Positions 42,517 to 53,156 of a stretch of 64,000 nt of DNA are shown piece after piece; position 1 is the first letter of the stretch; each line of letters starts with the position of its first letter. The stretch covers positions 1,302,001 through 1,366,000 of the forward strand of contig CP166133.1 in the NCBI GenBank assembly GCA_041228285.1, given 5' to 3'. This stretch comes from Neisseriaceae bacterium CLB008. Its GTDB lineage: Bacteria; Pseudomonadota; Gammaproteobacteria; Burkholderiales; Neisseriaceae. Both the position numbers and the translations under genes were made by a program. The notes below the pieces were generated by a model that was not told the DNA's origin, did not search any database, and worked only from the letters and a program-made list of their open reading frames with translations.

Positions 42517-43416
42517 ATGACTCAAGACAGAGACAGCCTGATGAAGTCGGCCACTTACGCTTCGGTAAGTTTGGCCGTGTGTTTGATTGTGCTAAAAGCC
42601 TGGGTATGGTTTGCCAGCGGTTCGGTCAGTATTTTGGCCAGTTTGATTGACTCTTTAATGGATTCCGGCGCCAGCGTGATCAATATGATTGCGGTAGGCA
42701 TTGCGATTAAACCTGCTGACAAACACCATCGCTTTGGCCATGGCAAAGCCGAAAGCCTGGCGGCCTTAATGCAGGCAGCCTTTGTGGCTGGCTCAGCGGT
42801 GTTTTTATTGTTGCAGGCGTTTGATCGTCTGCTGCATCCTCAGCCCATCAACAATACCGGCTGGGGCATGGTGGTGATGGTGGTGTCGATCGTGGGCACC
42901 ATTGCCTTGGTGATGTATCAGCGATACGTGATCCGCCGTACCAACTCGCAGGCGATTGCGGCAGACTCTTTACATTACGTCAGTGACCTCTTGGCCAACA
43001 GCGTGGTGATTTTGGCCTTGCTCTTAACCACTTGGGGCATTGACAGCGCCGACGTTTATTTGGCGTTCTTTTTGGCTGCGTGGATTTTCAAGAGCGCTTG
43101 GGATATTGCTAAGAAAGCTTTGTCCGATTTGATGGACCAAGAGCTGCCGGCGGCTGATAGGGAGCGGATTGAAGCGCTGGTGTTGGGGGTGAGCGGCGTA
43201 TTGGGCATGCATGATTTGCGCACCCGTACGTCTGGTGCCAATGTGTTTATTCAATTGCACATTGAGTTAGACAATCATTTAAATATTGTTGCGGCACACG
43301 AGATTACTGAAAAAGTGGAGCGCACCTTGGAAAAAGCGTTTGACTACAGCGACGTCATCGTCCATCAAGATCCGGTCAGCGTGGTGGACAATGCCCGTGG
43401 TAAAGGTTTGCTGTAA
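42517..43416 (+). CDS. fieF: Ferrous-iron/zinc efflux pump (cation diffusion facilitator)
   Basis: 299 residues from the second ATG at 42517, which is correctly spaced from GAAAGG; the ATG at 42511 touches it. Six membrane helices with the metal site Asp pair in SLIDSLMDSGAS and HYVSD, plus the HRFGHGKAESLAAL loop and a cytoplasmic metal-binding C-domain. It expels Fe(II)/Zn(II) in exchange for protons. The Fur-like box and structured leader suggest metal control. Confidence 0.9.
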   Translation: MTQDRDSLMKSATYASVSLAVCLIVLKAWVWFASGSVSILASLIDSLMDSGASVINMIAVGIAIKPADKHHRFGHGKAESLAALMQAAFVAGSAVFLLLQAFDRLLHPQPINNTGWGMVVMVVSIVGTIALVMYQRYVIRRTNSQAIAADSLHYVSDLLANSVVILALLLTTWGIDSADVYLAFFLAAWIFKSAWDIAKKALSDLMDQELPAADRERIEALVLGVSGVLGMHDLRTRTSGANVFIQLHIELDNHLNIVAAHEITEKVERTLEKAFDYSDVIVHQDPVSVVDNARGKGLL

Positions 43417-43440
43417 AAAGGGCGCATAAAAAGGGTGCAT

Positions 43441-43468
43441 AAAAAAGACTGCCAAGGCAGTCTTTTTT
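43441..43468. terminator. Bidirectional terminator between fieF and the cupin gene
   Basis: AAAAAAGACTGCC / GGCAGTCTTTTTT separated by two bases. Confidence 0.93.
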
Positions 43469-43482
43469 GGTTTTACTGATTA

Positions 43483-43812
43483 TTAGTCGACGATGAATAA
43501 AGTGGCGCCTACTTCAGTGGCAGAGCGGTGTGGCTCTGCGTGATCCGCTACTTGATAGCTCATGCCCGGCGTTAAGACGAACTGGCGGCCATCGGCTAGC
43601 TCGGTGGTTAGTTCACCCTGTAGGCACAGTAAAATATGGCCTTTTTCGCACCAGTGATCGGCTAGATAGCCAGGTGTATAGGTCACCATGCGCACGCGGA
43701 TGTCACCAAACGTTTGCGTTTGCCAATAGGCCAAGCCGCGCTCGCCCTGATGTTCTGTGCGCTCGATGCTGGACCAGTCGGTGGTGTGAAACGGTATATT
43801 GTGTAGATTCAT
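43483..43812 (-). CDS. DHCW-type cupin protein
   Basis: 109 residues, a single small beta-barrel. Cupin motif 1 is around YLADHWCEKGHILLCLQGEL, motif 2 PGMSYQVADHAEPHR. It belongs to the small DHCW-motif cupins of unknown function; metal binding through the His residues is likely. It begins 18 bases after the clpA stop on the same strand. Confidence 0.8.
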   Translation of the reverse strand: MNLHNIPFHTTDWSSIERTEHQGERGLAYWQTQTFGDIRVRMVTYTPGYLADHWCEKGHILLCLQGELTTELADGRQFVLTPGMSYQVADHAEPHRSATEVGATLFIVD

Positions 43813-43830
43813 TGTTGTCGTTAACTTAGG

Positions 43831-46116
43831 TTATTGAACGCTTTTGGCTTTGCTGCGTTTAGGGCTTTTTGCTTCGGGGAAGGTGAGATGGACTTGTCCT
43901 TCCTCATCAATTTGCACGATGACTGAGCCGCCGTGGGTCAGCTTACCAAACAAAAGCTCGTCGGCGAGGGCTTTGCGAATGGTGTTCTGAATTAAGCGTG
44001 CCATAGGGCGAGCCCCCATCTGCGGGTCAAACCCATGCTTGCTGAGGTAGAGCTTCACCGACGGCGTGAATTCAATCTCTACTTTTTTCTCCAGCAGCTG
44101 CTCTTCTAGCTGCATCAAGAATTTATCCACCACGCGTTTAATCGTGTCGGTATTCAGCGGCGCAAACGGAATGATGGCGTCTAAACGGTTGCGAAACTCA
44201 GGGCTAAATAGGCGTTTGATCGCAATCATTTCGTCACCAGCCTTGGTTTCGGTGGTAAAGCCCATACCAGGCTTCGCTAGCGCTTCGGCGCCGGCGTTGG
44301 TGGTCATGATGAGGATGACGTTACGAAAGTCTGCCTGACGGCCGTTATTGTCGGTTAAGGTGCCGTTGTCCATTACTTGCAACATGATATTGAAAATGTC
44401 GGGATGAGCCTTTTCAATTTCATCCAATAGCAACACCGCAAATGGATGTTTATTTACGGCTTCGGTCAATAAGCCGCCTTGTTCAAAGCCAACATAGCCT
44501 GGCGGCGAGCCGATGAGGCGGGCTACCGAGTGGGCTTCCATGTATTCAGACATGTCAAAGCGCAGCATCTCAACGCCTAGGGCAAAAGCCAACTGTTTGG
44601 CTACTTCGGTTTTGCCTACGCCTGTGGGGCCAGAAAACAGGAAGGTGCCAATAGGCTTATTGGGTAAGGCTAGGCCTGAGCGTGCCATTTTGATGGCGCT
44701 GGACAAGGCTTCGACAGCTGGATCTTGACCATAAATCACGTTTTTGAGGTCGCGGTTTAAGTATTTTAAGACGCGCTTGTCGTCGTGAGAAACGGTTTTT
44801 TCTGGGATACGCGCCATTTTAGCCACGATGGCTTCAACGTCGGCTTTGCCAATGGTTTTACGCTGTTTGTCTTTGGGTAAGATGCGTTGCGCCGCCCCGG
44901 CTTCGTCGATGACATCGATGGCTTTATCGGGTAAAAAGCGATCGTTGACGTAGCGAGCCGACAGCTCAGCTGCGGCCTCTAAAGCCGCCTGGGTGTATTT
45001 AACCTGATGGAAAGATTCAAAGGCTGATTTTAAACCCTTTAAAATGCCCACAGTTTGCTGCACCGATGGCTCAGCAATGTCGATTTTTTGGAAGCGACGG
45101 CTGAGCGCATTGTCTTTTTCGAAAATGGTGCGGTATTCGTGATAGGTCGTGGCGCCGATGCAGCGTAGGCTGCCTTTCGAAAGCGCAGGCTTTAAAAGGT
45201 TGGAGGCGTCCATGGTGCCACCAGAGACGCTGCCCGCGCCAATAATGGTGTGTACTTCATCAATAAACAGAATGACATTGGGTAATGCTTCAATCTCTTT
45301 AAGGATAAGCTTTAAACGCTGTTCGAAATCACCACGGTATTTGGTGCCTGCGAGTAGGGCGCCTAAATCCAGTGACAATACTTGGGCATCAGCCAGAACA
45401 TCGGGCACCAGCTTTTGCACCACCATATAGGCTAGGCCTTCGGCCAGGGCGGTTTTACCCACGCCGGCTTCGCCCACTAATAAGGGGTTATTCTTGCGGC
45501 GGCGGCACAATACTTGGATCATGCGCTCTAATTCGGCTTCTCGACCAATCAATGGGTCGATCTTGCCAGCCAAAGCCTGCTTATTGAGGTTGGCCGTGTA
45601 TTTCATTAAGGCCGTTTCATTGCCGCTGGCGTCTTCGCTGGCTTCGGCTTCTGGCTCTTGATTTGGGCTAGGCGCATCATCTGGGCCAATGCCGTGGGCG
45701 ATGTAGTTCATGACCTCTAAGCGAGTAATCGATTGCTGATTGAGATAATAAACCGCATGGGCGTCTTTTTCACCAAAGATCGCCACCAATACTTGGGCGC
45801 CATTCACGTCTTTGTGGCCAGAGGATTGGGCCTGCATGATGGCGCGCTGAATCACGCGTTGAAAGCCTAATGTAGGCTGGGTTTCAACACGTTCAGACAT
45901 GCTTTCGGGAATAATCGGGGTGTTTTCGTCGATAAACTCGCTGAGCTTATGGGCTAAGATGGCTAGGTCTGCCTTACAGCCAAGTAAGACTTTACGAGCC
46001 AAATCATTTTCTAGTAAGGCCAAAAGTAAGTGCTCTACGCCTAAAAACTCGTGACGTTTCAGTTTGGCGCGCGCAAAGGCATGTTGCAATGTGGATTCTA
46101 GTTCGGGTGTGATCAT
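43831..46116 (-). CDS. clpA: ATP-dependent Clp protease ATP-binding subunit ClpA
   Basis: 761 residues from the ATG at 46116, which has a perfect AGGAGG site and begins the Clp N-domain ([19 protein letters not shown]). Two AAA+ modules: Walker [14 protein letters not shown] (about residue 215) and [13 protein letters not shown] (about 490). The C-terminal half contains the ClpP-contacting loop region. With ClpP it unfolds and degrades proteins, including N-end-rule substrates delivered by ClpS. Two bases separate it from clpS. Confidence 0.96.
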   Translation of the reverse strand: MITPELESTLQHAFARAKLKRHEFLGVEHLLLALLENDLARKVLLGCKADLAILAHKLSEFIDENTPIIPESMSERVETQPTLGFQRVIQRAIMQAQSSGHKDVNGAQVLVAIFGEKDAHAVYYLNQQSITRLEVMNYIAHGIGPDDAPSPNQEPEAEASEDASGNETALMKYTANLNKQALAGKIDPLIGREAELERMIQVLCRRRKNNPLLVGEAGVGKTALAEGLAYMVVQKLVPDVLADAQVLSLDLGALLAGTKYRGDFEQRLKLILKEIEALPNVILFIDEVHTIIGAGSVSGGTMDASNLLKPALSKGSLRCIGATTYHEYRTIFEKDNALSRRFQKIDIAEPSVQQTVGILKGLKSAFESFHQVKYTQAALEAAAELSARYVNDRFLPDKAIDVIDEAGAAQRILPKDKQRKTIGKADVEAIVAKMARIPEKTVSHDDKRVLKYLNRDLKNVIYGQDPAVEALSSAIKMARSGLALPNKPIGTFLFSGPTGVGKTEVAKQLAFALGVEMLRFDMSEYMEAHSVARLIGSPPGYVGFEQGGLLTEAVNKHPFAVLLLDEIEKAHPDIFNIMLQVMDNGTLTDNNGRQADFRNVILIMTTNAGAEALAKPGMGFTTETKAGDEMIAIKRLFSPEFRNRLDAIIPFAPLNTDTIKRVVDKFLMQLEEQLLEKKVEIEFTPSVKLYLSKHGFDPQMGARPMARLIQNTIRKALADELLFGKLTHGGSVIVQIDEEGQVHLTFPEAKSPKRSKAKSVQ

Positions 46117-46118
46117 GA

Positions 46119-46436
46119 TTATTCCTCCTCTGCAATACACAATAAGGGGTGGCCATGTTCTTGCGCTAAGGCCATCACTTGCGTGACTTTGGTAAAAGCA
46201 ATGTCTTTCGAGTAGAGGCCACAAACGGCCTTGCCTTCTTCGTGAACTTGCCACATAACCGCTTCGGCCTGATCTTGGGTTAAGAAAAAGACTTCGGTTA
46301 AAACGTCTACCACGAAATCCATTGGGGTGTAGTCATCGTTTAACAAGCATACCTTGAATTTTCGTGGAGGAGGCATATTTTGTGTATTTTCTACAACTTC
46401 TACCGCTATATCATAGTGAGTGTTAAATTTTGTCAT
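46119..46436 (-). CDS. clpS: ClpS adaptor (N-end rule recognition)
   Basis: 106 residues from the ATG at 46436. The core PPRKFKVCLLNDDYTPMDFVVDVL and the hydrophobic pocket residues (DDYTPM, HEEGKAVCG) are diagnostic. It hands proteins with bulky N-terminal residues to ClpA. The ribosome site is weak and a TTG further upstream is in frame, but the latter gives a long basic extension unlike the family. Confidence 0.94.
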   Translation of the reverse strand: MTKFNTHYDIAVEVVENTQNMPPPRKFKVCLLNDDYTPMDFVVDVLTEVFFLTQDQAEAVMWQVHEEGKAVCGLYSKDIAFTKVTQVMALAQEHGHPLLCIAEEE

Positions 46437-46517
46437 GTATATCAATGCTTTCGGCGTCAATTTCGTCTGAGTTTTGTGGCGTCTTTGGTTTTTAAATGCC
46501 AAATATGAAAACTTTAC

Positions 46518-46546
46518 TTGACGATATTAAATAAGTTGCGTAAAAC
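46518..46546 (+). promoter_or_regulatory. Probable promoter of the cold-shock gene
   Basis: TTGACG (46518-46523), 17 bases, TAAAAC (46541-46546). It would give a leader of about 95 bases, in keeping with the long untranslated leaders of csp genes. Confidence 0.5.
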
Positions 46547-46648
46547 GTTAGACGGTGCTCGATTTTGTGGGGGGTTAAGTTTAACCCATAAACCACACTG
46601 TCGTGTTATTTAGTCTCACCAACATGTTTTTATAGTATAGGAAGTTTC

Positions 46649-46852
46649 ATGGCAACAGGTATTGTTAAATGGTTCAACGACGCTAAAGGTTTCGGTTTTA
46701 TTACTCCTGACGAAGGTGGTGAAGATCTATTCGCACACTTCTCTGCGATTAATATGAGCGGTTTCAAAACCTTGAAAGAAGGCCAACGCGTTAGCTTCGA
46801 AGTGACCGATGGTCCTAAAGGCAAACAAGCCTCAAACATTCAAGCAGCTTAA
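46649..46852 (+). CDS. cspA: Cold-shock protein, CspA family
   Basis: 67 residues, a single cold-shock domain with both RNA-binding motifs: KGFGFITP (RNP1) and DLFAHFSAI (RNP2). It acts as an RNA chaperone. Starts ATGGCAACAGG with a GGAAG site just upstream. Confidence 0.95.
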   Translation: MATGIVKWFNDAKGFGFITPDEGGEDLFAHFSAINMSGFKTLKEGQRVSFEVTDGPKGKQASNIQAA

Positions 46853-46870
46853 TTTGATTTAATCGAATTC

Positions 46871-46895
46871 AAAAAGCCGCTTTCGAGCGGTTTTT
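46871..46895 (+). terminator. Intrinsic terminator of cspA
   Basis: AAAAAGCCGC / GCGGTTTTT around TTTCGA. Confidence 0.88.
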
Positions 46896-47007
46896 CTCTT
46901 TGATGGTTGTTTGTGTACAGGTCTACATATTAGGCTGGCAAAGCAACATCAAATAAGCATCACATGCACACAATAGATACAGTTGAGATTATGGTTTTAT
47001 TCAGCAA

Positions 47008-47037
47008 AATAAAGGCTGCCTAACGGCAGCCTTTATT
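47008..47037 (-). terminator. Intrinsic terminator of the glt operon
   Basis: AAATAAAGGCTGCC / GGCAGCCTTTATT with a 4-base loop, directly after gltL on the minus strand. Confidence 0.85.
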
Positions 47038-47050
47038 GCGTTTAGCGGTT

Positions 47051-47800
47051 TTAGCAAGAGGTGAGGATCTTTGACAAGAACTGCTGTGCACGTTCACCGC
47101 GTGGCGCGTTAAAGAATTCATCTTTACTACAGTCTTCTTCAATGCGGCCTTGATCCATAAAAATGATTCGGTCGGCCACGCTCTTGGCAAAGCCCATTTC
47201 ATGGGTGACACACATCATGGTCATGCCTTCTTTGGCCAATCCCACCATCACGTCTAATACTTCTTGAATCATTTCCGGGTCGAGGGCGCTGGTTGGCTCA
47301 TCAAACAGCATGGCGACAGGGTCCATGCTTAAAGCTCGGGCAATGGCCACTCGTTGCTGTTGACCGCCAGAAAGCTCGGCTGGAAACTTCTTGGCGTGGG
47401 CGCTTAGGCCTACACGGTCAAGATAGGCCAAGCCCTTCTTCAAGGCCTCATCGTTGCTGCGCCCTAAAACCTTGGTCTGGGCAATGGTGAGGTTGTCGAT
47501 GATGCTGAGGTGGGGAAAGAGTTCAAAATGCTGAAACACCATGCCCACGCGACTACGTAGCTTGGATAGGTTGGTTTGGCTGTCCTTTAGCTTCATGCCG
47601 TCGATGATGATCTGGCCTTCTTGAAACGGCTCTAGCGCGTTGACGCACTTGATGAGGGTGGACTTGCCAGAACCAGAAGGGCCGCACACGACGATTACTT
47701 CACCTTTATTGACAGTCGTGCTGCAGTTGGTCAAAACCTGGAAATCACCATACCACTTGCTGATGTTTTGAATGTCTATCATATTTGTCGTTTGGGTCAT
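47051..47800 (-). CDS. gltL: Glutamate/aspartate ABC transporter ATP-binding protein
   Basis: 249 residues. Walker [15 protein letters not shown] (about residues 38-51), Q-loop [11 protein letters not shown], signature [15 protein letters not shown], Walker [15 protein letters not shown] and switch His in CVTHEMGFA. Polar amino acid importer type. The start overlaps gltK by four bases. Confidence 0.92.
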   Translation of the reverse strand: MTQTTNMIDIQNISKWYGDFQVLTNCSTTVNKGEVIVVCGPSGSGKSTLIKCVNALEPFQEGQIIIDGMKLKDSQTNLSKLRSRVGMVFQHFELFPHLSIIDNLTIAQTKVLGRSNDEALKKGLAYLDRVGLSAHAKKFPAELSGGQQQRVAIARALSMDPVAMLFDEPTSALDPEMIQEVLDVMVGLAKEGMTMMCVTHEMGFAKSVADRIIFMDQGRIEEDCSKDEFFNAPRGERAQQFLSKILTSC

Positions 47801-48468
47801 ACGCTGATCTTTCTTTGTAACTGTTTGACAAGGCTAGAGGCGATAAAGCTGATCACAAAATAGACCACGCCCACGAAGACGATGTAAGGGGTTAATAAGC
47901 CCATGAGGTCGCCGCGCACAGAAGCCGAGCGGAAAAAGTCGGTTAAGCCTACGGCGTAGACCAACGTCGTGTCTTGGAACAAAATAATGCTTTGCTGCAG
48001 CAGTAGCGGCGTCATTTTTCGAAATGCCTGTGGCAAAATGATGAGGCGCATGGTCTGACCATAAGTCATCCCTAGGGCGTAGGCTGCGTTCATTTGGCCT
48101 TTAGAAATCGACTGAATGCCCGCGCGCACAATTTCAGAGAAATAGGCCGCTTCAAACAGCATGAATGCCACTACCGATGAGGCAAAGGCCGTGTCTATGG
48201 TCATGAATTCACCAGTGACCCAGTTGTAAATCAAGGGTACGGCAAAATAAAACCACAGCAAAACCAGCAGAAGCGGCACTGAGCGGAAGTAATTCACGTA
48301 TAGTTTGGCCGCTTGGCTAAGTACGGTAAAGCGCGACAGTCTGGCTAGCGCTAAGAGCGTGCCGATTACGATGCCGCCTAATACGCCAAAGGCCAAAACT
48401 TTTAGCGTCATCCATAAGCCTTCTTGCAGGCCAGGTAAAGCTTGGGGGAGGTCGGCCCAGAAATTCAT
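47797..48468 (-). CDS. gltK: Glutamate/aspartate ABC transporter permease
   Basis: 223 residues with about five membrane helices. The ABC coupling motif is [28 protein letters not shown], and [16 protein letters not shown] fits the polar amino acid HisM/GltK family. Overlaps both neighbours by four bases. Confidence 0.9.
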   Translation of the reverse strand: MNFWADLPQALPGLQEGLWMTLKVLAFGVLGGIVIGTLLALARLSRFTVLSQAAKLYVNYFRSVPLLLVLLWFYFAVPLIYNWVTGEFMTIDTAFASSVVAFMLFEAAYFSEIVRAGIQSISKGQMNAAYALGMTYGQTMRLIILPQAFRKMTPLLLQQSIILFQDTTLVYAVGLTDFFRSASVRGDLMGLLTPYIVFVGVVYFVISFIASSLVKQLQRKISV

Positions 48469-49211
48469 GATTTACCTCCTGTCAGCATGCCGGGAATGCG
48501 TAATTTTTTCTCTAAGGTATTCATACCAAAAATCAACAATAGATTAATGATCAAATACAGAATCGTCGCATAGGTTAAGAACTCAAATGTGTTTTGAGTG
48601 TATTCACTGGCGGTTTTGATTTGGGTGATGAGCTCTGCCGCGCCGACCAAAGAGGCAATCGAAGCGTTTTTAAAGCAGTTGGTGAGCTCAGAGCTTAACG
48701 GGGGCAGAATCATTCTGAAGGCCTGCGGTAACAGCACGATTTTGTATACCTGCGGCAGGCTGAAACCCATAGCATAGGCCGCATTCGCCTGGCCTTTGGG
48801 TAGGGATTCTATCCCCGTACGAACCTGTTCGCACAGGCGGGCAGCAGTAAACAAACCCAGGCCGATGGCCGCCGAGATATAGGCCGAGGTGGCGGGTGAT
48901 AAACTTTGATACCACCAATCTTGCATGCTGATGGGCATCAGCGTAGGTAAGACGTAATACCATAAGAACAACTGTACCAATAGCGGTACGTTACGGAAAA
49001 TCGTGACGTAAGTAGTAGCGATGCCGCGTGCCCATTTATTGGGCAGAGTGCGCATAATGCCTAGTGTGGTGCCGATCACCATGGCGATGACCCAGGCGGT
49101 TATAGAAATGGCGAAGAGCCACCCCAATCCGGTAATGATCCAGCTTAAATAGGTTTCGGTGCCGATCCCTGTGTCGCTGAATAAAACGGACCAATTCCAG
49201 CTGTAGTCCAT
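48465..49211 (-). CDS. gltJ: Glutamate/aspartate ABC transporter permease
   Basis: 248 residues. Typical segments TIFRNVPLLVQLFLWYYVLP and RLCEQVRTGIESLPKGQANAAYAMG identify the second permease subunit. It lies 85 bases after gltI. Confidence 0.9.
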   Translation of the reverse strand: MDYSWNWSVLFSDTGIGTETYLSWIITGLGWLFAISITAWVIAMVIGTTLGIMRTLPNKWARGIATTYVTIFRNVPLLVQLFLWYYVLPTLMPISMQDWWYQSLSPATSAYISAAIGLGLFTAARLCEQVRTGIESLPKGQANAAYAMGFSLPQVYKIVLLPQAFRMILPPLSSELTNCFKNASIASLVGAAELITQIKTASEYTQNTFEFLTYATILYLIINLLLIFGMNTLEKKLRIPGMLTGGKS

Positions 49212-49296
49212 ATAAACCCCTTTAGTGAAACCTTACAAACACAGCCAAGTCCGACGACTTGGCTGTGGATCATGGCGTGTATTGCCAGTCTTTTGG

Positions 49297-50190
49297 TTAT
49301 GCTTCTTTATCGTGCGGCTTCGCAATCAGGCTTTTTAGTTCGTTAGACATTGGGAAGTTGAGGTTTAAGTTTTTAGGCGGTACCGGTTTTTGGAACCACT
49401 TGTTGTAAATGGTGTTGATTTCGCCAGACTTGTAGGTGGCGATAATGGCATTATCGACAACGCGTTTAAAGTCTGCATCACCTTTGCGCATCATGCAGCC
49501 GTAAATTTCAAACGACTGTGGCTTGCCGGTGACGACCCAGTTGCTTGGGTTTTTAGATTTGGCAATTTCACCATAAAGTAGGGCATCATCCATCATAAAG
49601 GCATCGGCGCGGCGGTTTTCTAACAGCAAGAAAGCATCGCCATGATCTTTGGCTGAAATGATTTTGATGCCAGCGTTATTCTTCGCATTGTAGGCGCGGA
49701 TGTAGCGTTCTGAAGTTGTGCCCGCGGTGGTCACCAAGGTTTTACCTTTAAGGTCGGTAAATTCTTTAATGCCAGAGGATTTCGCGGTTAAGAGACGGGT
49801 GCCAATTTCAAAAATACCCACCGAGAAGGCGGCTTGTTTTTGACGTTCGGCATTATTGGTGGTCGAGCCACACTCAATGTCTACTGTGCCATTAGAAACC
49901 AAGGGCACACGATTTTGTGACGTCACCAGGTTATAGCGAACCTTGAGGTTCGGCATATTGAGTTCTTTTTTTACGGCTTCAACGACTTTAAGCTGTAAAT
50001 CGTGAGAATAGCCGATGGGTTGCTTGGGGTTGTTGGCAATGTAAGAGAAAGGAATCGATGAGTCGCGGTGGCCTAATACAATGGTGCCTGAATCTTTAAT
50101 CTTCTTTAAGGTGCCGGTGTATTCTTTGGCGAAAACAGGTGTGGCCATGACGGCGACAGCGATGGCGGTCAAAGCAAGGTGTTTGATCAT
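49297..50190 (-). CDS. gltI: Glutamate/aspartate periplasmic binding protein
   Basis: 297 residues from the ATG at 50190, which has TAGGAGA in front and starts a signal peptide (MIKHLALTAIAVAVMATPVFA). The solute-binding domain has GHRDSSIPFSYI, ECGSTTNNAERQKQAAFS and the C-terminal NTIYNKWFQKPVPPKNLNL, all typical of GltI. It feeds glutamate and aspartate to GltJKL. Confidence 0.93.
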   Translation of the reverse strand: MIKHLALTAIAVAVMATPVFAKEYTGTLKKIKDSGTIVLGHRDSSIPFSYIANNPKQPIGYSHDLQLKVVEAVKKELNMPNLKVRYNLVTSQNRVPLVSNGTVDIECGSTTNNAERQKQAAFSVGIFEIGTRLLTAKSSGIKEFTDLKGKTLVTTAGTTSERYIRAYNAKNNAGIKIISAKDHGDAFLLLENRRADAFMMDDALLYGEIAKSKNPSNWVVTGKPQSFEIYGCMMRKGDADFKRVVDNAIIATYKSGEINTIYNKWFQKPVPPKNLNLNFPMSNELKSLIAKPHDKEA

Positions 50191-50501
50191 GATGTTTCTC
50201 CTATTACGATTGTGGACATTTAGCCTATGTTTAGGCTTGTAACTTATGTTTATTAGATCTATGCGTAATGCAAAGATTGAATTTAATCTACGACATAATA
50301 TCTGAAAAGGCAATGATTTTTTAATGCCATTGGCTCATGCTTGACGGTTGGCAGACAAGCCAATGCCTTGCCGCTGGTTGACTTGGGGCTAGATGTTAAA
50401 GTTAAGCCAGTGCTGATTTATGGTATTCTTGAGAGCGAACAATGGCTGCTTGCTTGCATCACCAAGTGGGCTAAGATAACTGGATAAAGGGGCGAGTAAA
50501 C
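50191..50501. other. Divergent regulatory stretch between gltI and cls
   Basis: No gene in these 311 bases. CATTGGCT (50328-50335) and AGCCAATG (50358-50365) form an 8-bp inverted repeat with a 22-base spacer. I could not place convincing promoters. Confidence 0.4.
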
Positions 50502-51983
50502 ATGACTTTTTGGCAGGATTTAGGCGTAGACATGAGCTACGCTTTACAAATCATGTTGCCGATCCTGTATTGGCTTTTGGTGGCGTCGGTGACCTTTCGG
50601 CTGTTGATGAAGCGTCAAGTTGTGTCCGTGACCTTGGCCTGGCTGATGGTGATTTTTCTGATTCCGTTTATTGGTGTGTTTCTCTACCTCATCATAGGGG
50701 AGATCTACCTTGGTAAGGAGCGGGCTCAAAACGCTAATGCCATGAAGGAGCCTTTTCACGACTGGGTTTGTGATCTGAATGCCGCTCCTAGGTTGGTGCT
50801 GAAAAAAGCATCTGCCATTGCGGCGCCGCTATTTAATCTGTGCCAACAGCGGCTTTCCATTCCGTGCTTAATGGGTAATGAGCTGCATATTTTGGATAAT
50901 GCGTTTGCCGCTATGGCAAGCATTGTTAGAGATATTGATGACGCTGATGACAGCATCAAAATGGTGTTTTACATTTGGCACAATGGCGGCCTAGTTGATG
51001 AGGTTAAAAAGGCATTAATCCGGGCGCAACAACGAGGGGTGAGCTGCCACGTGATGTTGGATTCCGTCGGCAGCGCCGCATTTTTTAAAAGCAAAGTGCC
51101 TGCTGAAATGAAGGCGGCAGGCATTGAGATTGTCGAGGCGCTACACGTGAGCCCAATTCGGATGTTTTTTCGCCGCATGGATTTACGTCAGCACCGCAAA
51201 ATCATCGTGATCGACAACAGCATTGCCTACACCGGCAGCATGAATATGGTGGATCCTGCCTATTTTAAACAAGGCGCTAATGTCGGGCAGTGGATCGATG
51301 TGATGGTGCGCATGAATGGGCCTATTGCTTCGGTTTTAAATGGCTTACATGCATGGGATTGGGAAATCGAAACCGGCCAGCGCATGCTGCCGCCCCATCC
51401 AACCCAGCCAGCCATTGCCGTCAGCGGCCACAATAGCCATGCGGTACAGTTGTTGGCCACAGGGCCGGGTTTTCCCGAGGACTTAATGAATCAGTCGTTG
51501 CTGTCGGCGATCTACGCTGCCACGACTGAGGTGGTGATCACCACGCCTTATTTTGTGCCCAGTAACTCACTCTTAGAAGCCTTAAAGGTTGTGTCTTATC
51601 GTGGGGTGAGGGTGCAGCTCATCGTGCCAAAGCATAACGATTCGACCATGGTCAAGTGGGCCTCGCGCGCTTTTTTTGACGAGCTGCTCAGCGCGGGCGT
51701 CGAGATTCATCAGTTTACTGGCGGCCTATTGCACACCAAGAGCGTTTTGGTCGATAACCAGCTGAGCATGGTTGGGACGGTGAACATGGACATGCGTAGC
51801 CTGTGGCTGAATTTAGAAGTCACCATCGCGGTGGATGATGAAGTGTTTGCCAATGAAGTGGCCTTATTGCAAGAAGGCTATTTAAATCAATCGGAACGGT
51901 TGGATGCCGCTCTTTGGTTAGAGCGGCCGCTGAAAAAGAAAATGTTGGAAAAGTTATTTTTCATCATGAGTCCATTGCTGTAA
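50502..51983 (+). CDS. cls: Cardiolipin synthase
   Basis: 493 residues: two N-terminal membrane helices (about residues 10-65) and two phospholipase-D HKD motifs, QHRKIIVIDNSIAYTG (about 230) and LHTKSVLVDNQLSMVG (about 410). It joins two phosphatidylglycerols into cardiolipin. A GGGGCGAG site lies before the ATG. Confidence 0.93.
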   Translation: MTFWQDLGVDMSYALQIMLPILYWLLVASVTFRLLMKRQVVSVTLAWLMVIFLIPFIGVFLYLIIGEIYLGKERAQNANAMKEPFHDWVCDLNAAPRLVLKKASAIAAPLFNLCQQRLSIPCLMGNELHILDNAFAAMASIVRDIDDADDSIKMVFYIWHNGGLVDEVKKALIRAQQRGVSCHVMLDSVGSAAFFKSKVPAEMKAAGIEIVEALHVSPIRMFFRRMDLRQHRKIIVIDNSIAYTGSMNMVDPAYFKQGANVGQWIDVMVRMNGPIASVLNGLHAWDWEIETGQRMLPPHPTQPAIAVSGHNSHAVQLLATGPGFPEDLMNQSLLSAIYAATTEVVITTPYFVPSNSLLEALKVVSYRGVRVQLIVPKHNDSTMVKWASRAFFDELLSAGVEIHQFTGGLLHTKSVLVDNQLSMVGTVNMDMRSLWLNLEVTIAVDDEVFANEVALLQEGYLNQSERLDAALWLERPLKKKMLEKLFFIMSPLL

Positions 51984-52130
51984 TGGGCACAATGTGCTAA
52001 AAATAACGGTATAACGTACAGACTGAATCGGTTGATGTGGCTGCTTCTTGAATTCTGCCTAGGCCAGAACCAAGACGCAGCCATTGCTGTATTTAGCCAT
52101 TTTTTATCTAGCCAACAAAGAGAGAACTGC

Positions 52131-53006
52131 ATGAGTCACATAACCGCCGATGATAAGGCGTTGATCTTAGCCGAAGCCTTACCTTATATCCGTGAGTTTT
52201 CAGGCAGCACCATTGTGGTGAAATACGGTGGTAACGCCATGGTGGACACTGAATTAAAACAAAATTTTGCCAAAGACATTGTGTTGTTAAAACTGGTGGG
52301 CATGAACCCCATCGTGGTGCATGGCGGTGGTCCCCAAATCAACCATGCGCTTGAACGCGTTGGTAAGGAAGGCGCCTTCATTCAAGGCATGCGCGTCACC
52401 GATCGCGAAACCATGGACGTTGTGGAAATGGTTTTGGGCGGCGGGGTGAACAAAGAAATTGTGTCGATGATCAATCAGTTTGGCGGCAAAGCGGTTGGCA
52501 TTACGGGCAAAGACGGCCATTTTATTCGCGCTAAAAAACTGTGGATGCAGGATGAAAAGGCCAACGACATCGACATTGGTCAAGTAGGCGAAATTGAGTC
52601 CATCGACACCAGCTTGATTGATGCCCTCACGGGCCAAGGCTTTATCCCCGTAGTGGCACCGATTGGCGTTGGCTCACAAGGCGAAGCATTTAACATCAAC
52701 GCCGACCTAGTTGCTGGTGAATTGGCCAAGACATTGGCCGCTGAAAAACTGATTTTAATGACCAATACGCCGGGTGTTTTGGATAAAAATGGGGCGTTGA
52801 TGACGCGTTTAAATGCGGATTCAATCGCCGGTTTGATTGAGGATGGTACGCTTTATGGCGGCATGTTGCCCAAGATCCAGGCGGCGCTAGAGGCGGCTCA
52901 AGACAATGTCCAAGCGGTACACATTATTGATGGCCGTGTGCTGCACGTTTTGTTGTTGGAAATCTTTACTGCAGCGGGCGTCGGCACCATGATTACTGCG
53001 GTATAA
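52131..53006 (+). CDS. argB: N-acetylglutamate kinase
   Basis: 291 residues from the ATG at 52131 ([20 protein letters not shown]), chosen by AGAGA ribosome site and family length. Motifs VVKYGGNAM (phosphate binding), VHGGGPQIN and [21 protein letters not shown] are diagnostic. It phosphorylates N-acetylglutamate in arginine synthesis. Confidence 0.96.
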   Translation: MSHITADDKALILAEALPYIREFSGSTIVVKYGGNAMVDTELKQNFAKDIVLLKLVGMNPIVVHGGGPQINHALERVGKEGAFIQGMRVTDRETMDVVEMVLGGGVNKEIVSMINQFGGKAVGITGKDGHFIRAKKLWMQDEKANDIDIGQVGEIESIDTSLIDALTGQGFIPVVAPIGVGSQGEAFNINADLVAGELAKTLAAEKLILMTNTPGVLDKNGALMTRLNADSIAGLIEDGTLYGGMLPKIQAALEAAQDNVQAVHIIDGRVLHVLLLEIFTAAGVGTMITAV

Positions 53007-53022
53007 AGTGAATTGATTGATC

Positions 53023-53053
53023 AAAAAAGCCTTTAAATATAAAGGCTTTTTTT
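53023..53053 (+). terminator. Intrinsic terminator of argB
   Basis: AAAAAAGCCTTTA / TAAAGGCTTTTTTT around a 4-base loop. Confidence 0.93.
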
Positions 53054-53156
53054 GTGGGCATCGTGGGCTATCACACCATAGAAAAATATCATCTTGCCCC
53101 GCTTTACTTTTGCCGTCATTCATTGTTGAATGAACGCTTATTAGCAAAGGAAGACC

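Noticed and set aside
1904-44660. GCCAATAGGC as a DNA uptake word
   Set aside because: Only about four copies were noticed in 64 kb and most are inside coding sequence, explained by codon use.
46117-46254. N-terminal extension of clpA
   Set aside because: The extension is the antisense of clpS, and the ATG at 46116 has a perfect AGGAGG site and family N-terminus.
50191-50313. N-terminal extension of gltI
   Set aside because: It would bury the signal peptide; the ATG at 50190 has a good ribosome site.
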